Source of the DNA: Chryseobacterium polytrichastri | GTDB taxonomy: Bacteria; Bacteroidota; Bacteroidia; Flavobacteriales; Weeksellaceae | Length of the DNA stretch: 45,239 nt | Direction: 5' to 3' | Assembly (NCBI RefSeq): GCF_900142445.1 | Contig: NZ_FRAV01000040.1 | Span: forward strand, 1 to 45,239 | Part shown: positions 22,758-31,359 of the stretch, in pieces | Layout of the letters: each line of letters starts with the position of its first letter | Numbering within the stretch: the stretch's first letter is position 1 | The notes under the pieces: model-generated | Databases searched by the model: none | What the model was told of the DNA's origin: nothing | The model's input: the letters and a program-made list of their open reading frames with translations, nothing else | Translations under genes and position numbers: made by a program

Positions 22758-24053
22758 TTAAAGCTTAGTAATAGCAATCGTAAATACATCTTCCGGTGCA
22801 TCTATTGTTTCTTCGTAAGATCCTACATTTGCATAATATGTTGTTCCGGATATTGTTGAGATAGTAATTGTTTCTGTAGCACCCCCACCGCCATTATCAG
22901 CCGAATCTACACAGGCTAAGGTAGTACAAGTACCGCTGTATACATCTACCTGAGGATCAAAAGTACTACCAGCAGGCATCGTCACTTTAATCGTATACTG
23001 ACTGCCGTCTCCAACCAATTTAAACCAAGTTCCATCATTCATTGCATCAGGACAAACGGCTATATTCCCTGCGTTATTAGTTGTGGAAATAGCATCGCTT
23101 TGCGTATATGAATAAGGAAAAACAGAGGCTAATAAAGCACCTGAACAAGCATCATTTACAGGAACTGGCGGAACTGTTTTAAAAATAACCTCTGCACAAC
23201 CTGAAGATTCAACGCCCGCTGAAACTGCCGTAATTTTCAAATAATAATTGGTATCAGCATTAAGGGCAGTTGATGGAATAAAATTAGTTCCCGTTACGAT
23301 CTGCTGATTAATCACGTTCGTACTTCCCGAACTTGTTCCTATTGAAATTTTATAAGAATCTGCACCAGAAACAGGAAACCATTTAATATTTGGAGACAAG
23401 GCAACAAATTGAGCGTTATTGGTAGGAAAAGCAACGAAAGGACAGGCTGCAGTAGATCTAGGTACTAATCCTGAAATGGTAATTGCTGATTTGTAATCAG
23501 CTCTTATTCCACCCGGTGGAGATGCCGGATCAACGACCATACCGTCCCCTTTGTAATAAAGAGTAGAAGATGGAAGATGCGAATACACTTTAAATGCCTC
23601 ATCAAAATTATTAATATCGATGCTCGGAGCATTTTCTTTTGCCGCGACCACTAAATTATCTGTATTGTTATAAGCGAATGGTGTAGAAAAAACCACCTCA
23701 ACCTTATTATTATTTTTAGTCACTGTGCCTGCAAACACCTGAGTCAGCTGCGAAGCAGGAACCCAATCTGTACCGGATGTAAAAGCAGTTTTTGAAGTAT
23801 GTCCCAGATAAACCGTCCAATTTGAAGAATCAAAAATAGTTGCAGAAGGATCTACATAGAATATAAGCCCTGTAATATTTCCTGCTGCATTCGCATTTAC
23901 CTCTTGTTTAGGATAGATCTGCTGAACATAAGAATAGGAAAAAAAACTACTCACCGGAGCAGTTCCTACAGTTGTGCTTCCAATGTTTATATTTATTTGT
24001 GCATTAAACATCAACGATATCAATAATAAAGATAAAAGTAAAATTCTTTTCAT
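22758..24053 (-). CDS. Secreted protein with FN3-like and C-terminal beta domains
   Basis: A 431-residue protein starting at the ATG at 24053 (signal peptide MKRILLLSLLLISLMFNAQ); the frame is open a little further upstream. Domains by eye: an N-terminal beta-sandwich (about 25-200), a fibronectin type III-like domain (about 205-300; PNIKWFPVSGADSYKISIG, TNYYLKITAVSAG), and a C-terminal domain beginning NDACSGALL with FDPQVDVYSGTCTTLACVD, the pattern of prepeptidase-C-like jellyroll domains in Bacteroidetes. No catalytic domain and no T9SS sorting signal is seen, so it is probably a binding or adhesion protein, perhaps released. It is divergent from the PNGase F-like gene. Confidence 0.72.
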   Translation of the reverse strand: MKRILLLSLLLISLMFNAQININIGSTTVGTAPVSSFFSYSYVQQIYPKQEVNANAAGNITGLIFYVDPSATIFDSSNWTVYLGHTSKTAFTSGTDWVPASQLTQVFAGTVTKNNNKVEVVFSTPFAYNNTDNLVVAAKENAPSIDINNFDEAFKVYSHLPSSTLYYKGDGMVVDPASPPGGIRADYKSAITISGLVPRSTAACPFVAFPTNNAQFVALSPNIKWFPVSGADSYKISIGTSSGSTNVINQQIVTGTNFIPSTALNADTNYYLKITAVSAGVESSGCAEVIFKTVPPVPVNDACSGALLASVFPYSYTQSDAISTTNNAGNIAVCPDAMNDGTWFKLVGDGSQYTIKVTMPAGSTFDPQVDVYSGTCTTLACVDSADNGGGGATETITISTISGTTYYANVGSYEETIDAPEDVFTIAITKL

Positions 24054-24266
24054 AATTAATAAATTCAATATGGAATATGGTGCTAATTTAGCATTAAAGT
24101 TTTAATTTTTATAATAAATATGATTATTTAATCACACATACTAATACAAATAATATTTTAAACACAGATCAATTTAATCGCTTTAAATATTTATACAATT
24201 ATCAACAAATCATTATTTACTTTGAAAAATCAATCAACAAACATCAAATTTAAACGCATATTTTAA

Positions 24267-24274
24267 TACATTTG
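24267..24274 (+). promoter_or_regulatory. -7 element of the PNGase F-like gene
   Basis: TACATTTG matches TAnnTTTG exactly. With a start about 7 nt downstream, the leader before the ATG at 24292 would be only about 11 nt. No TTG lies 19-23 nt upstream, so an activator may be needed. This element also argues against the GTG at 24274 as the translation start. Confidence 0.5.
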
Positions 24275-24291
24275 TGACAAATACCAATTAC

Positions 24292-25629
24292 ATGTATAAA
24301 AAGCTATTCTTTATGAGTCTCTTTTCTATGGGACTTTTTCAATCACAAACAACAACCATGGTGAATGTGATTTCACAAGCAGTTTATTATGATGGTTATA
24401 CAGCAACGGTATCCGAACCTATTCCTCCAGGTCTAATAAGATTAGGCAACACGAGATACGCAAGAAAACTTACAGATGCTGAACTGAATTCTTTTAAAGC
24501 AAAAATTGCCATGAGAGTATCTATAGGGGCTCTTTGTGACAACTATGACCGCCTGGGAGAAGTTTTCTTGGCTTTAGTTCCTAAAAATCAAGCTACTTAT
24601 ACTACAGACGATGTAAATGTAAAAAGAATAGAAGTAGGAAGATACATTACCCCTTTCATGAGTAAAAACCGATCTCCTACGGAAGTGCCCTACACCTATG
24701 ATTTGAGCAATCTATATAATGTATTTCATGATTCTGCGCTTCGCAGCACTTACGATATGTATATGGAACTTGATGTGTTTGGTGTTCCTTATGCAGCACA
24801 AACACAAGTTGCCGGATGCTCGGGAAGAATTGATGTTTTTTCAGGATCCCTTACTTTCTTTTCAACGGATGCGGGAGCTACTGCTACAACATACAACAGT
24901 CTTACTCCTCTGTTAAGCTACACCAGAGTCAATAACTATAACAGTACTGATGTTCCCGGTGAAACAGTTAGAATTGTAAATTTTAACCTGCCCAGCCCTG
25001 TTACCGACGCTCATTTCGTTGTAATATCTACGCCTCATGGTGCTAACAGTGGTGGTGAAGAATATGTAAGAAGACAAAATTACACTTATGTAGATGATGT
25101 ACAGGCGCTGACCTATACTCCCGGAGGAATTTCATGCGAGCCCTTCAGAGTATACAACACACAAGGTAACGGAATATATGGAGCTACCCCTAAAACATTT
25201 AACGACTGGACTTCATGGAACAACTGGTGCCCAGGTAACTCAGTTCCTATCAGAGGATTTACATTACCTAACATGACTGCTGGAAACCATACTTTGAAAC
25301 ATACCATACCAACTGCCGTTTTTAACCAGCAACAAGGTGATGTTTATTTATCTGTTTATATGCAAAGCAAAAGCAACGCGACTTTAAATGTGAAGGATAT
25401 CAAAACCACCGATGTAAGCATATATCCCAATCCTACTTCCGACTTTGTTAATATAAAGTCACCAATAGATGTAACATCTCTCACACTATTTAGTGTAGAT
25501 GGGAGAAAACTATTTGAAAGCTACAAGGAAAATAAAATAGATATTTCTTCATACAGCGCAGGAATTTACATTCTGAATATTGTTTTGAAAGACGGTACCT
25601 CTTTCAAACATAAGATTATCAAAAAATAA
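24292..25629 (+). CDS. PNGase F-like secreted protein with T9SS sorting domain
   Basis: A 445-residue protein: signal peptide (KKLFFMSLFSMGLFQSQ), a PNGase F-like body at about 65-360, and a type A T9SS domain at about 374-445 (VSIYPNPTSDFVNI, VDGRKLF, YSAGIYILNI, KHKIIKK). Residues 80-123 (CDNYDRLGEVFL...VGRYITPF) align by eye with the CDEWDRYANVYV...IGRFITPY region of Elizabethkingia PNGase F, retaining the catalytic Asp60 as Asp86. GGEEYVRR (254-261) matches GCAEWCFR with catalytic Glu206, and NNWCPGNSVPIR (310-321) matches GWCPGMAVPTR. The enzyme family removes N-glycans from asparagine. Overall similarity is modest, so the substrate may differ. Secretion would be by Sec then T9SS. Confidence 0.82.
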   Translation: MYKKLFFMSLFSMGLFQSQTTTMVNVISQAVYYDGYTATVSEPIPPGLIRLGNTRYARKLTDAELNSFKAKIAMRVSIGALCDNYDRLGEVFLALVPKNQATYTTDDVNVKRIEVGRYITPFMSKNRSPTEVPYTYDLSNLYNVFHDSALRSTYDMYMELDVFGVPYAAQTQVAGCSGRIDVFSGSLTFFSTDAGATATTYNSLTPLLSYTRVNNYNSTDVPGETVRIVNFNLPSPVTDAHFVVISTPHGANSGGEEYVRRQNYTYVDDVQALTYTPGGISCEPFRVYNTQGNGIYGATPKTFNDWTSWNNWCPGNSVPIRGFTLPNMTAGNHTLKHTIPTAVFNQQQGDVYLSVYMQSKSNATLNVKDIKTTDVSIYPNPTSDFVNIKSPIDVTSLTLFSVDGRKLFESYKENKIDISSYSAGIYILNIVLKDGTSFKHKIIKK

Positions 25630-25650
25630 AAAGAATCCGAATATTCTTTT
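25630..25650 (+). terminator. Stem-loop just after the PNGase F-like gene
   Basis: AAAGAAT / ATTCTTT form a short stem with a 6-nt loop and T-run, immediately after the stop codon. It is AT-rich and weak; the stronger stem 16 nt further on is the main terminator. Confidence 0.45.
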
Positions 25651-25665
25651 AAAAACAATAAAGAG

Positions 25666-25702
25666 CCTCCTATTGAATATTTTTCTTAGGAGGTATTTTT
25701 TT
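25666..25702 (+). terminator. Rho-independent terminator
   Basis: CCTCCTA / TAGGAGG form a 7-bp stem with a 14-nt loop, followed by a run of T. It ends the PNGase F-like transcript. Confidence 0.85.
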
Positions 25703-25968
25703 ATCCACTCTTAAAAGTAAAGTACATCTTAGAAATTACATTGTTAATCATCTCCCAGTTTAATTCTCATATTTAAAAACATCAGCACAGCAACTAAGAC
25801 ATCGAAATCATTAGATATCATCGTAAAAAAGAAATTACCCTTCTCAAAATCAATTATTTTAACATTTATTTTCCTGTAAACAAACGAAAAAGGAATACTT
25901 TTTTTAACATTTCATTTTTTTCAAAATAGCATTTTATATAATTTTAACCTTAATCTCACGTTTAAAAA
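25703..25968. other. Gene-free AT-rich spacer
   Basis: No frame above about 30 codons with coding character, no RNA gene and no notable repeat is seen between the terminator and the DinB promoter. Confidence 0.5.
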
Positions 25969-25999
25969 TTGTCATTTCCAGTTTATTAAACTATTTTTG
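25969..25999 (+). promoter_or_regulatory. Promoter of the DinB-rlmB operon
   Basis: TTG at 25969-25971, 20 nt, then TATTTTTG at 25992-25999: a full match to the Bacteroidetes promoter. The start would be near 26006, with a leader of about 14 nt. Confidence 0.68.
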
Positions 26000-26019
26000 G
26001 TGATTAAAAATTTTGTAAA

Positions 26020-26490
26020 ATGAATTATCATTTTCAAGCCCACAGACAGGTGAGAAGAAACCTTCTGGATATTCTGCAAAACACGTCTCATGAAGACCTT
26101 TTGCTAATACCAGATGGCTTTAACAATAACATTTATTGGAATATTGCGCATACAGTTGCTACACAGCAACTTTTGCACTATTACCTAAGTGGAAACCCTT
26201 TTAGAATCGATAAATATTGGGTCGAAACATATAAGAAAGGAACCCTTCCGAACTTAAATGTACAAAAATCTGAAGTGGAAGATCTGGAGTTTTTATTAAC
26301 CGAAACTTCAAAGATCTTAATGAAAGATTATGACAGCGATTTCTTCTCAGATTACACCCCTTACACGACAAGTTTTGGGATGGACCTGAAAAGTATTCAA
26401 GATGCCATCATCTTCAACAACATACATGAAAGCCTGCATTACGGATATGCAATGGCACAAAAAAGAGCAATTTTAGGAGAAAAATATTAA
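26020..26490 (+). CDS. DinB-family protein
   Basis: A 156-residue four-helix-bundle protein of the DinB/YfiT superfamily. The metal-ligand histidines are probably His49 (NIAHTVATQQ), and those in NIHESLHYGYA near residues 136-141. Members bind a divalent metal; some are thiol transferases such as those using bacillithiol, which would fit an organism that also encodes YpdA, but no specific reaction can be assigned. Its stop is 1 nt before the rlmB start, so they form an operon. Confidence 0.82.
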   Translation: MNYHFQAHRQVRRNLLDILQNTSHEDLLLIPDGFNNNIYWNIAHTVATQQLLHYYLSGNPFRIDKYWVETYKKGTLPNLNVQKSEVEDLEFLLTETSKILMKDYDSDFFSDYTPYTTSFGMDLKSIQDAIIFNNIHESLHYGYAMAQKRAILGEKY

Positions 26491-26491
26491 A

Positions 26492-27244
26492 ATGACAGAT
26501 AAAAAAGACGATTTTATTTTCGGGCTTCGTCCGGTAATTGAAGCTATTGAAGCAGGAAAAACTATTGACAAGATCTTTGTACAAAATGCATTGCAGGGCG
26601 ATATTTATGCAGAACTGAAAACGATTTTAGCCAAAAATAAATTACGTCCTAACTACGTTCCGGTTGAAAAACTGAACCGTTTTACGAGAAAAAACCACCA
26701 AGGTGTTGTAGCTTTTATTTCAGACGTTCCTTTTCATAAAATAGAGGATGTTGTTCCTCAATTGTTTGAAGAAGGGAAAACTCCATTTTTATTGATTTTG
26801 GATAGATTAACCGATGTAAGAAATTTCGGAGCCATCTGTAGAACTGCAGAATGTGTAGGAATTGATGCTATTATTATTCCTGAAAAAGGAGGCGCGCCAA
26901 TTAATTCTGATGCTATCAAAACATCTGCAGGAGCACTTTATAATATTAAAATTTGTAAAGAACCGAATTTAGCTCACGTTGTAGATTATCTTCAACAAAG
27001 TGGAATTTCTGTATTTGCAGCTACTGAAAAAGCTCAAAAACTGATCTATGATGTAAGTTTCACAGAACCTTGTGCCATTGTAATGGGTAATGAGGAAACC
27101 GGAATTTCAAAAGAAGTTCTGCATCATTCAGACGAAAAAATAAAACTTCCTATTGAAGGAAAAACACAATCTTTAAATGTTTCTGTTGCATGTGGAGCAA
27201 TCTTATATGAAGCAACAAGACAGAAATTAATGAAAGTAAATTAA
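26492..27244 (+). CDS. rlmB: 23S rRNA (guanosine-2'-O-)-methyltransferase RlmB
   Basis: A 250-residue SpoU-family (SPOUT) methyltransferase. The N-terminal substrate-binding domain begins with FIFGLRPVIEAIEAGK (8-23); the C-terminal knot has LDRLTDVRNFGAICRTAE (about 108-125), IVMGNEETGIS (about 195-205) and LPIEGKTQSLNVSVACGAILYE (about 220-241), the three SPOUT motifs including the catalytic Arg and SAM loop. RlmB methylates G2251 (E. coli numbering) of 23S rRNA. Length and motifs fit; a tRNA-directed TrmH-type enzyme is less likely given the N-terminal domain. Confidence 0.9.
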   Translation: MTDKKDDFIFGLRPVIEAIEAGKTIDKIFVQNALQGDIYAELKTILAKNKLRPNYVPVEKLNRFTRKNHQGVVAFISDVPFHKIEDVVPQLFEEGKTPFLLILDRLTDVRNFGAICRTAECVGIDAIIIPEKGGAPINSDAIKTSAGALYNIKICKEPNLAHVVDYLQQSGISVFAATEKAQKLIYDVSFTEPCAIVMGNEETGISKEVLHHSDEKIKLPIEGKTQSLNVSVACGAILYEATRQKLMKVN

Positions 27245-27271
27245 TCGATAACACATTCAAAATTAATTTAA

Positions 27272-28321
27272 ATGAAAAACATAGCAGCATTTGCTCTACT
27301 ATCATCTATAGCTCTAGTTTCTTGTAAAAAAGAAACGGCAACCGTAACCAAAGTAGATCCTAAAACAGGAAAAACAATCACTGTAGAAGTTCCGGCTGAT
27401 TCTGTGGCGAAAGTTGTAGAAAACCCGGCAATTAAAGATTCTGCAGGAATTTACACTCAAACTTTTAAGCTTGAAAAAGGTAAAACCTATCCTCTTACAA
27501 CCTACCAAAGAGATGTAAAGACAATGACGGATCCTCAAGGAAAATCTCTTAACGGAACCAGCGAATCTACGGATGAGATGACTTTCACTGTTAATGATAT
27601 TAAAGGAAATGTATATGACATGACCCTTAATCTTATCGGAAAAAGAAACTCTCAATCTGCAGAAGGAAAAACCATTATTGTTGATACAAAACTGGCAATG
27701 CCGAAAGAGGATGATCTAAAAATGATCTGGAATATCAACAAAGCGCTTACAGGAAACAAACTGAATATGAAAATGGATACGAAAGGAAATGTACTTTCTA
27801 TCACAGGTTTTGATGCAGTTTACACAAAAGTTTCTAATGCCGTAGGTACTCTTATCAAAGATAAAAACCAAAAAGAAAGCGTTGTTGCAAGTCTTAAACA
27901 AAGCTTTAATGAAAAGGTACTGAAAGATCAGTTCAATAAAAACCTTACAATCATTCCTAAAAAAGGAGCTAAGATTGGTGAAAAGTGGACGAATTCTGAA
28001 AACGCAGACCCAAGCGGAGCTGTTAAAGTTACTTCAAACTATGTATTAAAAAGCGTAGGAAACGGTATCGCAGAAATTGCTGTAACAGGTGGAATTCCTA
28101 AGAAAAGCGAAAAGAAAACACAAGACAAAATTACGCACAGCTTAAGCAGTGAACTTGTACAAAACGGTACTATTAAGTTTGATCAAAGTACAGGTTGGAT
28201 TACCAATCAGAAAATTGATGTAGTTACTACTCAAATCGAAACAATTTCAGACGGAGCTCAATCTCAGTCTATGAAAAGTGTTTCAAAATCTTCTGTAATG
28301 GTGAATCCTTCTGCAAAATAA
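27272..28321 (+). CDS. DUF6263-like lipoprotein
   Basis: A 349-residue lipoprotein with the signal MKNIAAFALLSSIALVSC and lipidation Cys18 followed by KKE. The mature protein is rich in Lys, Thr and Ser and consists of beta-strand segments (KGKTYPLTTYQRD, EMTFTVNDIKGNVYDMTLNL, GEKWTNSEN, KVTSNYVLKSVGNGIAEIAVTG) that resemble the DUF6263 family of Bacteroidetes lipoproteins, a lipoprotein-carrier-like fold. Function is unknown. It starts 27 nt after rlmB and may be read from the same promoter. Confidence 0.75.
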   Translation: MKNIAAFALLSSIALVSCKKETATVTKVDPKTGKTITVEVPADSVAKVVENPAIKDSAGIYTQTFKLEKGKTYPLTTYQRDVKTMTDPQGKSLNGTSESTDEMTFTVNDIKGNVYDMTLNLIGKRNSQSAEGKTIIVDTKLAMPKEDDLKMIWNINKALTGNKLNMKMDTKGNVLSITGFDAVYTKVSNAVGTLIKDKNQKESVVASLKQSFNEKVLKDQFNKNLTIIPKKGAKIGEKWTNSENADPSGAVKVTSNYVLKSVGNGIAEIAVTGGIPKKSEKKTQDKITHSLSSELVQNGTIKFDQSTGWITNQKIDVVTTQIETISDGAQSQSMKSVSKSSVMVNPSAK

Positions 28322-28342
28322 ATAAAGTAAGTTTTAGGATAG

Positions 28343-28403
28343 AGAGTTGAAGAATTTGAGAATTTTTATGAATAGTAAATATTTCTCGACAAACTTCTAG
28401 CTT
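28343..28403. repeat. Degenerate 8-mer and 7-mer repeat remnants
   Basis: On the reverse strand 28343-28364 reads as degenerate octamers TTCTCAAA-TTCTTCAA-CTCT, the same family as the array inside the glycosyltransferase gene at 32070. CTTCTAGCTT at 28394-28403 is the complement of the AGAAGCTAG heptamer type found at 8344. Confidence 0.55.
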
Positions 28404-28431
28404 TAAACTTAGAATCTTAAATAAAAATATT

Positions 28432-28659
28432 ATGAAGTTCATTCTTGAGTTAGTACTTACTGCAATTATTATTTTCTTTGTTTGGAATATTTTGAAAAGA
28501 TTATTTTTTAAGACATTCTACAGTTATTTATTTAAAAATATCAAGCAAAATAATACGCAGCAAAACACCAACAACTCGACTAAGGATCATCAAAAAATCC
28601 ACTGGGATGCAGAAACAGTGGATTATGAAGAGGTAAAAGATAATAAAGACAAAAGGTAA
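28432..28659 (+). CDS. DUF4834 family membrane protein
   Basis: A 75-residue protein with one N-terminal membrane helix (FILELVLTAIIIFFVWNIL, residues 3-21), a basic aromatic stretch (KRLFFKTFYSYLF) and an Asn/Gln-rich linker leading to the conserved end IHWDAETVDYEEVKD. This is the DUF4834 layout, confined to Bacteroidetes and without known function. It sits 33 nt before the YfhO-like gene, its usual neighbour as I recall. Confidence 0.78.
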   Translation: MKFILELVLTAIIIFFVWNILKRLFFKTFYSYLFKNIKQNNTQQNTNNSTKDHQKIHWDAETVDYEEVKDNKDKR

Positions 28660-28692
28660 AAATACCTAAGAAAATAAAAGATAATAACCCGT

Positions 28693-31233
28693 ATGGCGAA
28701 AAATAAAAACTTAATTTATACTGCAATTTCATTAGTTGTATTTATAGTTTTAGCATTTTTATATTCCACACCTGTTTTTACAGGAAAACAACTTTTCCAA
28801 CATGATATTGTTCAGTATAGAGGCGGTGCAAAAGAACTTCTCGATTACAGAGCTAATACTGGCAGCGAAACGTATTGGAGTGATTCAATGTTTGGAGGAA
28901 TGCCTACCTATCAGATGGGAAGCCAGTTCAAGGGAGATATCATTAAGAAAATTGATAGTAATCTGAACTTTTTGCCAAGACCGGTTAATTATCTTTTCTT
29001 ACTTTTCGCCGGATTTTTCCTTTTAGGAATGGTAGTTGTCAGAAACTGGAAGTATGCTTTATTAGGCGCTACTTTCTTCGGACTATCCACCTATTTCTAT
29101 ATTATTATAGCAGCGGGACACAATGGTAAAGTAAATACTATTGAATATTTCGCGCCACTTTTAGCCGGAATATTGCTCGTTTATATCAGGAAAAGTTACA
29201 TCTGGGGATTCATTGTCACTACCCTATTTATGGGGCTACAGATAGCTGCAAACCACCCGCAGATGACCTATTATCTTTTCATTGCGCTAGGATTTTTATT
29301 CTTATCAGAATTAATCAGAGCCATTCAAAAGAAAACACCGATGAAGCATTTTTTAATTTCTTCGGGAATTATTGCTGCTGCTTGTATCATTGGTGTGGGG
29401 ATGAACTCTCAAAGAATCATGGCTAATGCGGAATATGTAAAAGAAACCGTTCGTGGAAAACAAATCTTAGATAACGACACGCATACTTCAGGAAAATCCG
29501 GAATGGATAAAGAAAGTATGCTGATGTGGAGCTACGGAAGACTGGAAACTTTAAACCTATTTATCCCTAGATTAATGGGTGGCGGAAGTCAGGAACCTGA
29601 AGCAAAAGATATCATGAATAAAGCTCAGGGACTTGTTGAGGCAAATGTACATTCACAAGCCGAATATGATAGAATTTCTAAGGGCTTCGGAAGTGTAACC
29701 TATTGGGGCGACCAACCTGGAACTTCAGGACCGGCTTATCAAGGGGCAATTGTATGTTTCTTAGCTTTATTAGGATTCTTTTTTGCCTGGAAAAAATACC
29801 GTTACTGGATTTTAGGAGCTTCTATTATAACTATTTTATTGGCTTGGGGAAGTAACTTTATGCCGTTGTCAGATTTCTTTATCGACTTCGTTCCTATGTA
29901 TAATAAGTTCAGAGCGCCGTCTTCAATATTGGTTATCGTAGAATTATTATTCCCTTTAATTGCGATCATCGGATTATACAGATTCTTTACAGACGAGAAA
30001 TTAACAGAAGAATACAAAAAGAAAATCCTTACTTATGTAAGCGGAGGAACGTTAGGATTTTTATTAATTCTATTGCTTTTCGGAAAGTCTTTATTAGGTT
30101 TTTACACAGAAAACGAAAAGTTATATCTTCCCCCTTTCCTATTAGATTTTCTGGTAGATGAAAGATTTAAACTATTTAGAGTTGATGCCATAAAAGCATT
30201 CATCTATGTTGCTATTGCAGCTGCTGTGTTATTCTTGACACTGAAGCAAAAGCTAAGTCAGAATATCGCATTAATCATTATTGGAGCTGTGAGTTTATTT
30301 GATCTTTGGACGGTAAACAAGCGCTATTTAAATGATGATAATTATGTAGACAAAGTATTTGCCGAAAATCCTTTCCAAACAGAAAGTTCGGATTTATTAG
30401 TAGAAAAAGTGCAGGCTAATCCTAGTTTAGGATCTATTGTATCCAGCGTTCAGGTTAACAAAACCTTGGAAACGATTTCTGAAAAAGATAAAACACACTA
30501 CAGAATATTCAATAATATTTTAGGGACATTCAGTGAGACCAATACATCATACTTCAAATCTTCAATTGGAGGATATCACGCCGTAAAATTGAGAAGATAT
30601 GACGATGTAATCAATGAATATTTCCAGGTAATGGATTCCGTAAAACTTCCTAATGTTCTTAATTTATTGAATGCTAAATATTGGGTTGTAGGTGGCCCAG
30701 AACAGCCTCAAGCAATGCCAAATCCAAAAGCTAATGGAAATGCATGGTTTGTAAGCGATCTTAAATTTGTGAACAGTCCTAACCAAGAAATTAAATCAAT
30801 TGGAGTAATCGACAGTAAGAAAACTGCCGTTATTGCTTCTTCGGATAAAGAATATTTCAATAATAAACCCGTTCAGGCAGATCCAACAGCATTTATTAAT
30901 TTAACAGAATACCAGCCTAATGAATTAGAATTCAAATCAGAATCTAAGACTCCTCAATTGGCCGTATTTTCTGAAATTTATTATCCTCACGGTTGGAAAA
31001 TGTTCGTAGACGACAAAGAAGTTCCTTACATTAAAGCAGATTATTTACTTCGTGCAGTACACGTTCCTGCAGGAAAACACAACATCAGAATGGTCTTTGA
31101 ACCAGAAGTTATTGAAACAGGAAAATGGATCTCTTTACTTTGCTTCGGATTATTCATCGCATTAAGTGGTTTCGGAATTTATTGGATGAATAAAAATAAG
31201 AAGAAGGAACTCCTACTTGAACAAAAATCTTAA
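28693..31233 (+). CDS. YfhO family membrane protein
   Basis: An 846-residue protein with about a dozen membrane helices in the first 540 residues and the last one at about 812-831 (SLLCFGLFIALSGFGIYW). The N-terminus (FLYSTPVFTGKQLFQHDIVQYRG, SDSMFGGMPTYQMG) and the periplasmic motif GGYHAVKLRRYDDV near residue 630 are typical of the YfhO family, as is the beta-rich end (EIYYPHGWKMFVDDKEVPY). In Bacillus YfhO is needed for glycosylating cell-surface polymers; a GT-C-type glycosyltransferase role at the membrane is inferred. A glycosyltransferase gene follows 126 nt downstream. Confidence 0.88.
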   Translation: MAKNKNLIYTAISLVVFIVLAFLYSTPVFTGKQLFQHDIVQYRGGAKELLDYRANTGSETYWSDSMFGGMPTYQMGSQFKGDIIKKIDSNLNFLPRPVNYLFLLFAGFFLLGMVVVRNWKYALLGATFFGLSTYFYIIIAAGHNGKVNTIEYFAPLLAGILLVYIRKSYIWGFIVTTLFMGLQIAANHPQMTYYLFIALGFLFLSELIRAIQKKTPMKHFLISSGIIAAACIIGVGMNSQRIMANAEYVKETVRGKQILDNDTHTSGKSGMDKESMLMWSYGRLETLNLFIPRLMGGGSQEPEAKDIMNKAQGLVEANVHSQAEYDRISKGFGSVTYWGDQPGTSGPAYQGAIVCFLALLGFFFAWKKYRYWILGASIITILLAWGSNFMPLSDFFIDFVPMYNKFRAPSSILVIVELLFPLIAIIGLYRFFTDEKLTEEYKKKILTYVSGGTLGFLLILLLFGKSLLGFYTENEKLYLPPFLLDFLVDERFKLFRVDAIKAFIYVAIAAAVLFLTLKQKLSQNIALIIIGAVSLFDLWTVNKRYLNDDNYVDKVFAENPFQTESSDLLVEKVQANPSLGSIVSSVQVNKTLETISEKDKTHYRIFNNILGTFSETNTSYFKSSIGGYHAVKLRRYDDVINEYFQVMDSVKLPNVLNLLNAKYWVVGGPEQPQAMPNPKANGNAWFVSDLKFVNSPNQEIKSIGVIDSKKTAVIASSDKEYFNNKPVQADPTAFINLTEYQPNELEFKSESKTPQLAVFSEIYYPHGWKMFVDDKEVPYIKADYLLRAVHVPAGKHNIRMVFEPEVIETGKWISLLCFGLFIALSGFGIYWMNKNKKKELLLEQKS

Positions 31234-31244
31234 AACAAAGTTCA

Positions 31245-31279
31245 ATCTTAATAATCTTAACACCTTAACACCTTAACAA
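31245..31279. repeat. Short octamer tandem repeat (CTTAACAC)
   Basis: CTTAACAC, CTTAACAC and CTTAACAA at 31256-31279, preceded by the degenerate CTTAATAAT. More decayed TTAAG-type sequence continues to about 31340. The region is the spacer between yfhO-like and glycosyltransferase genes. Confidence 0.7.
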
Positions 31280-31359
31280 AAACTTAATGGTTAAATTTAA
31301 AACATTAAGAATAAGTTTAAGTTTTTAAGAATATTAAGTTTTATTCCTACGGAATTTAT

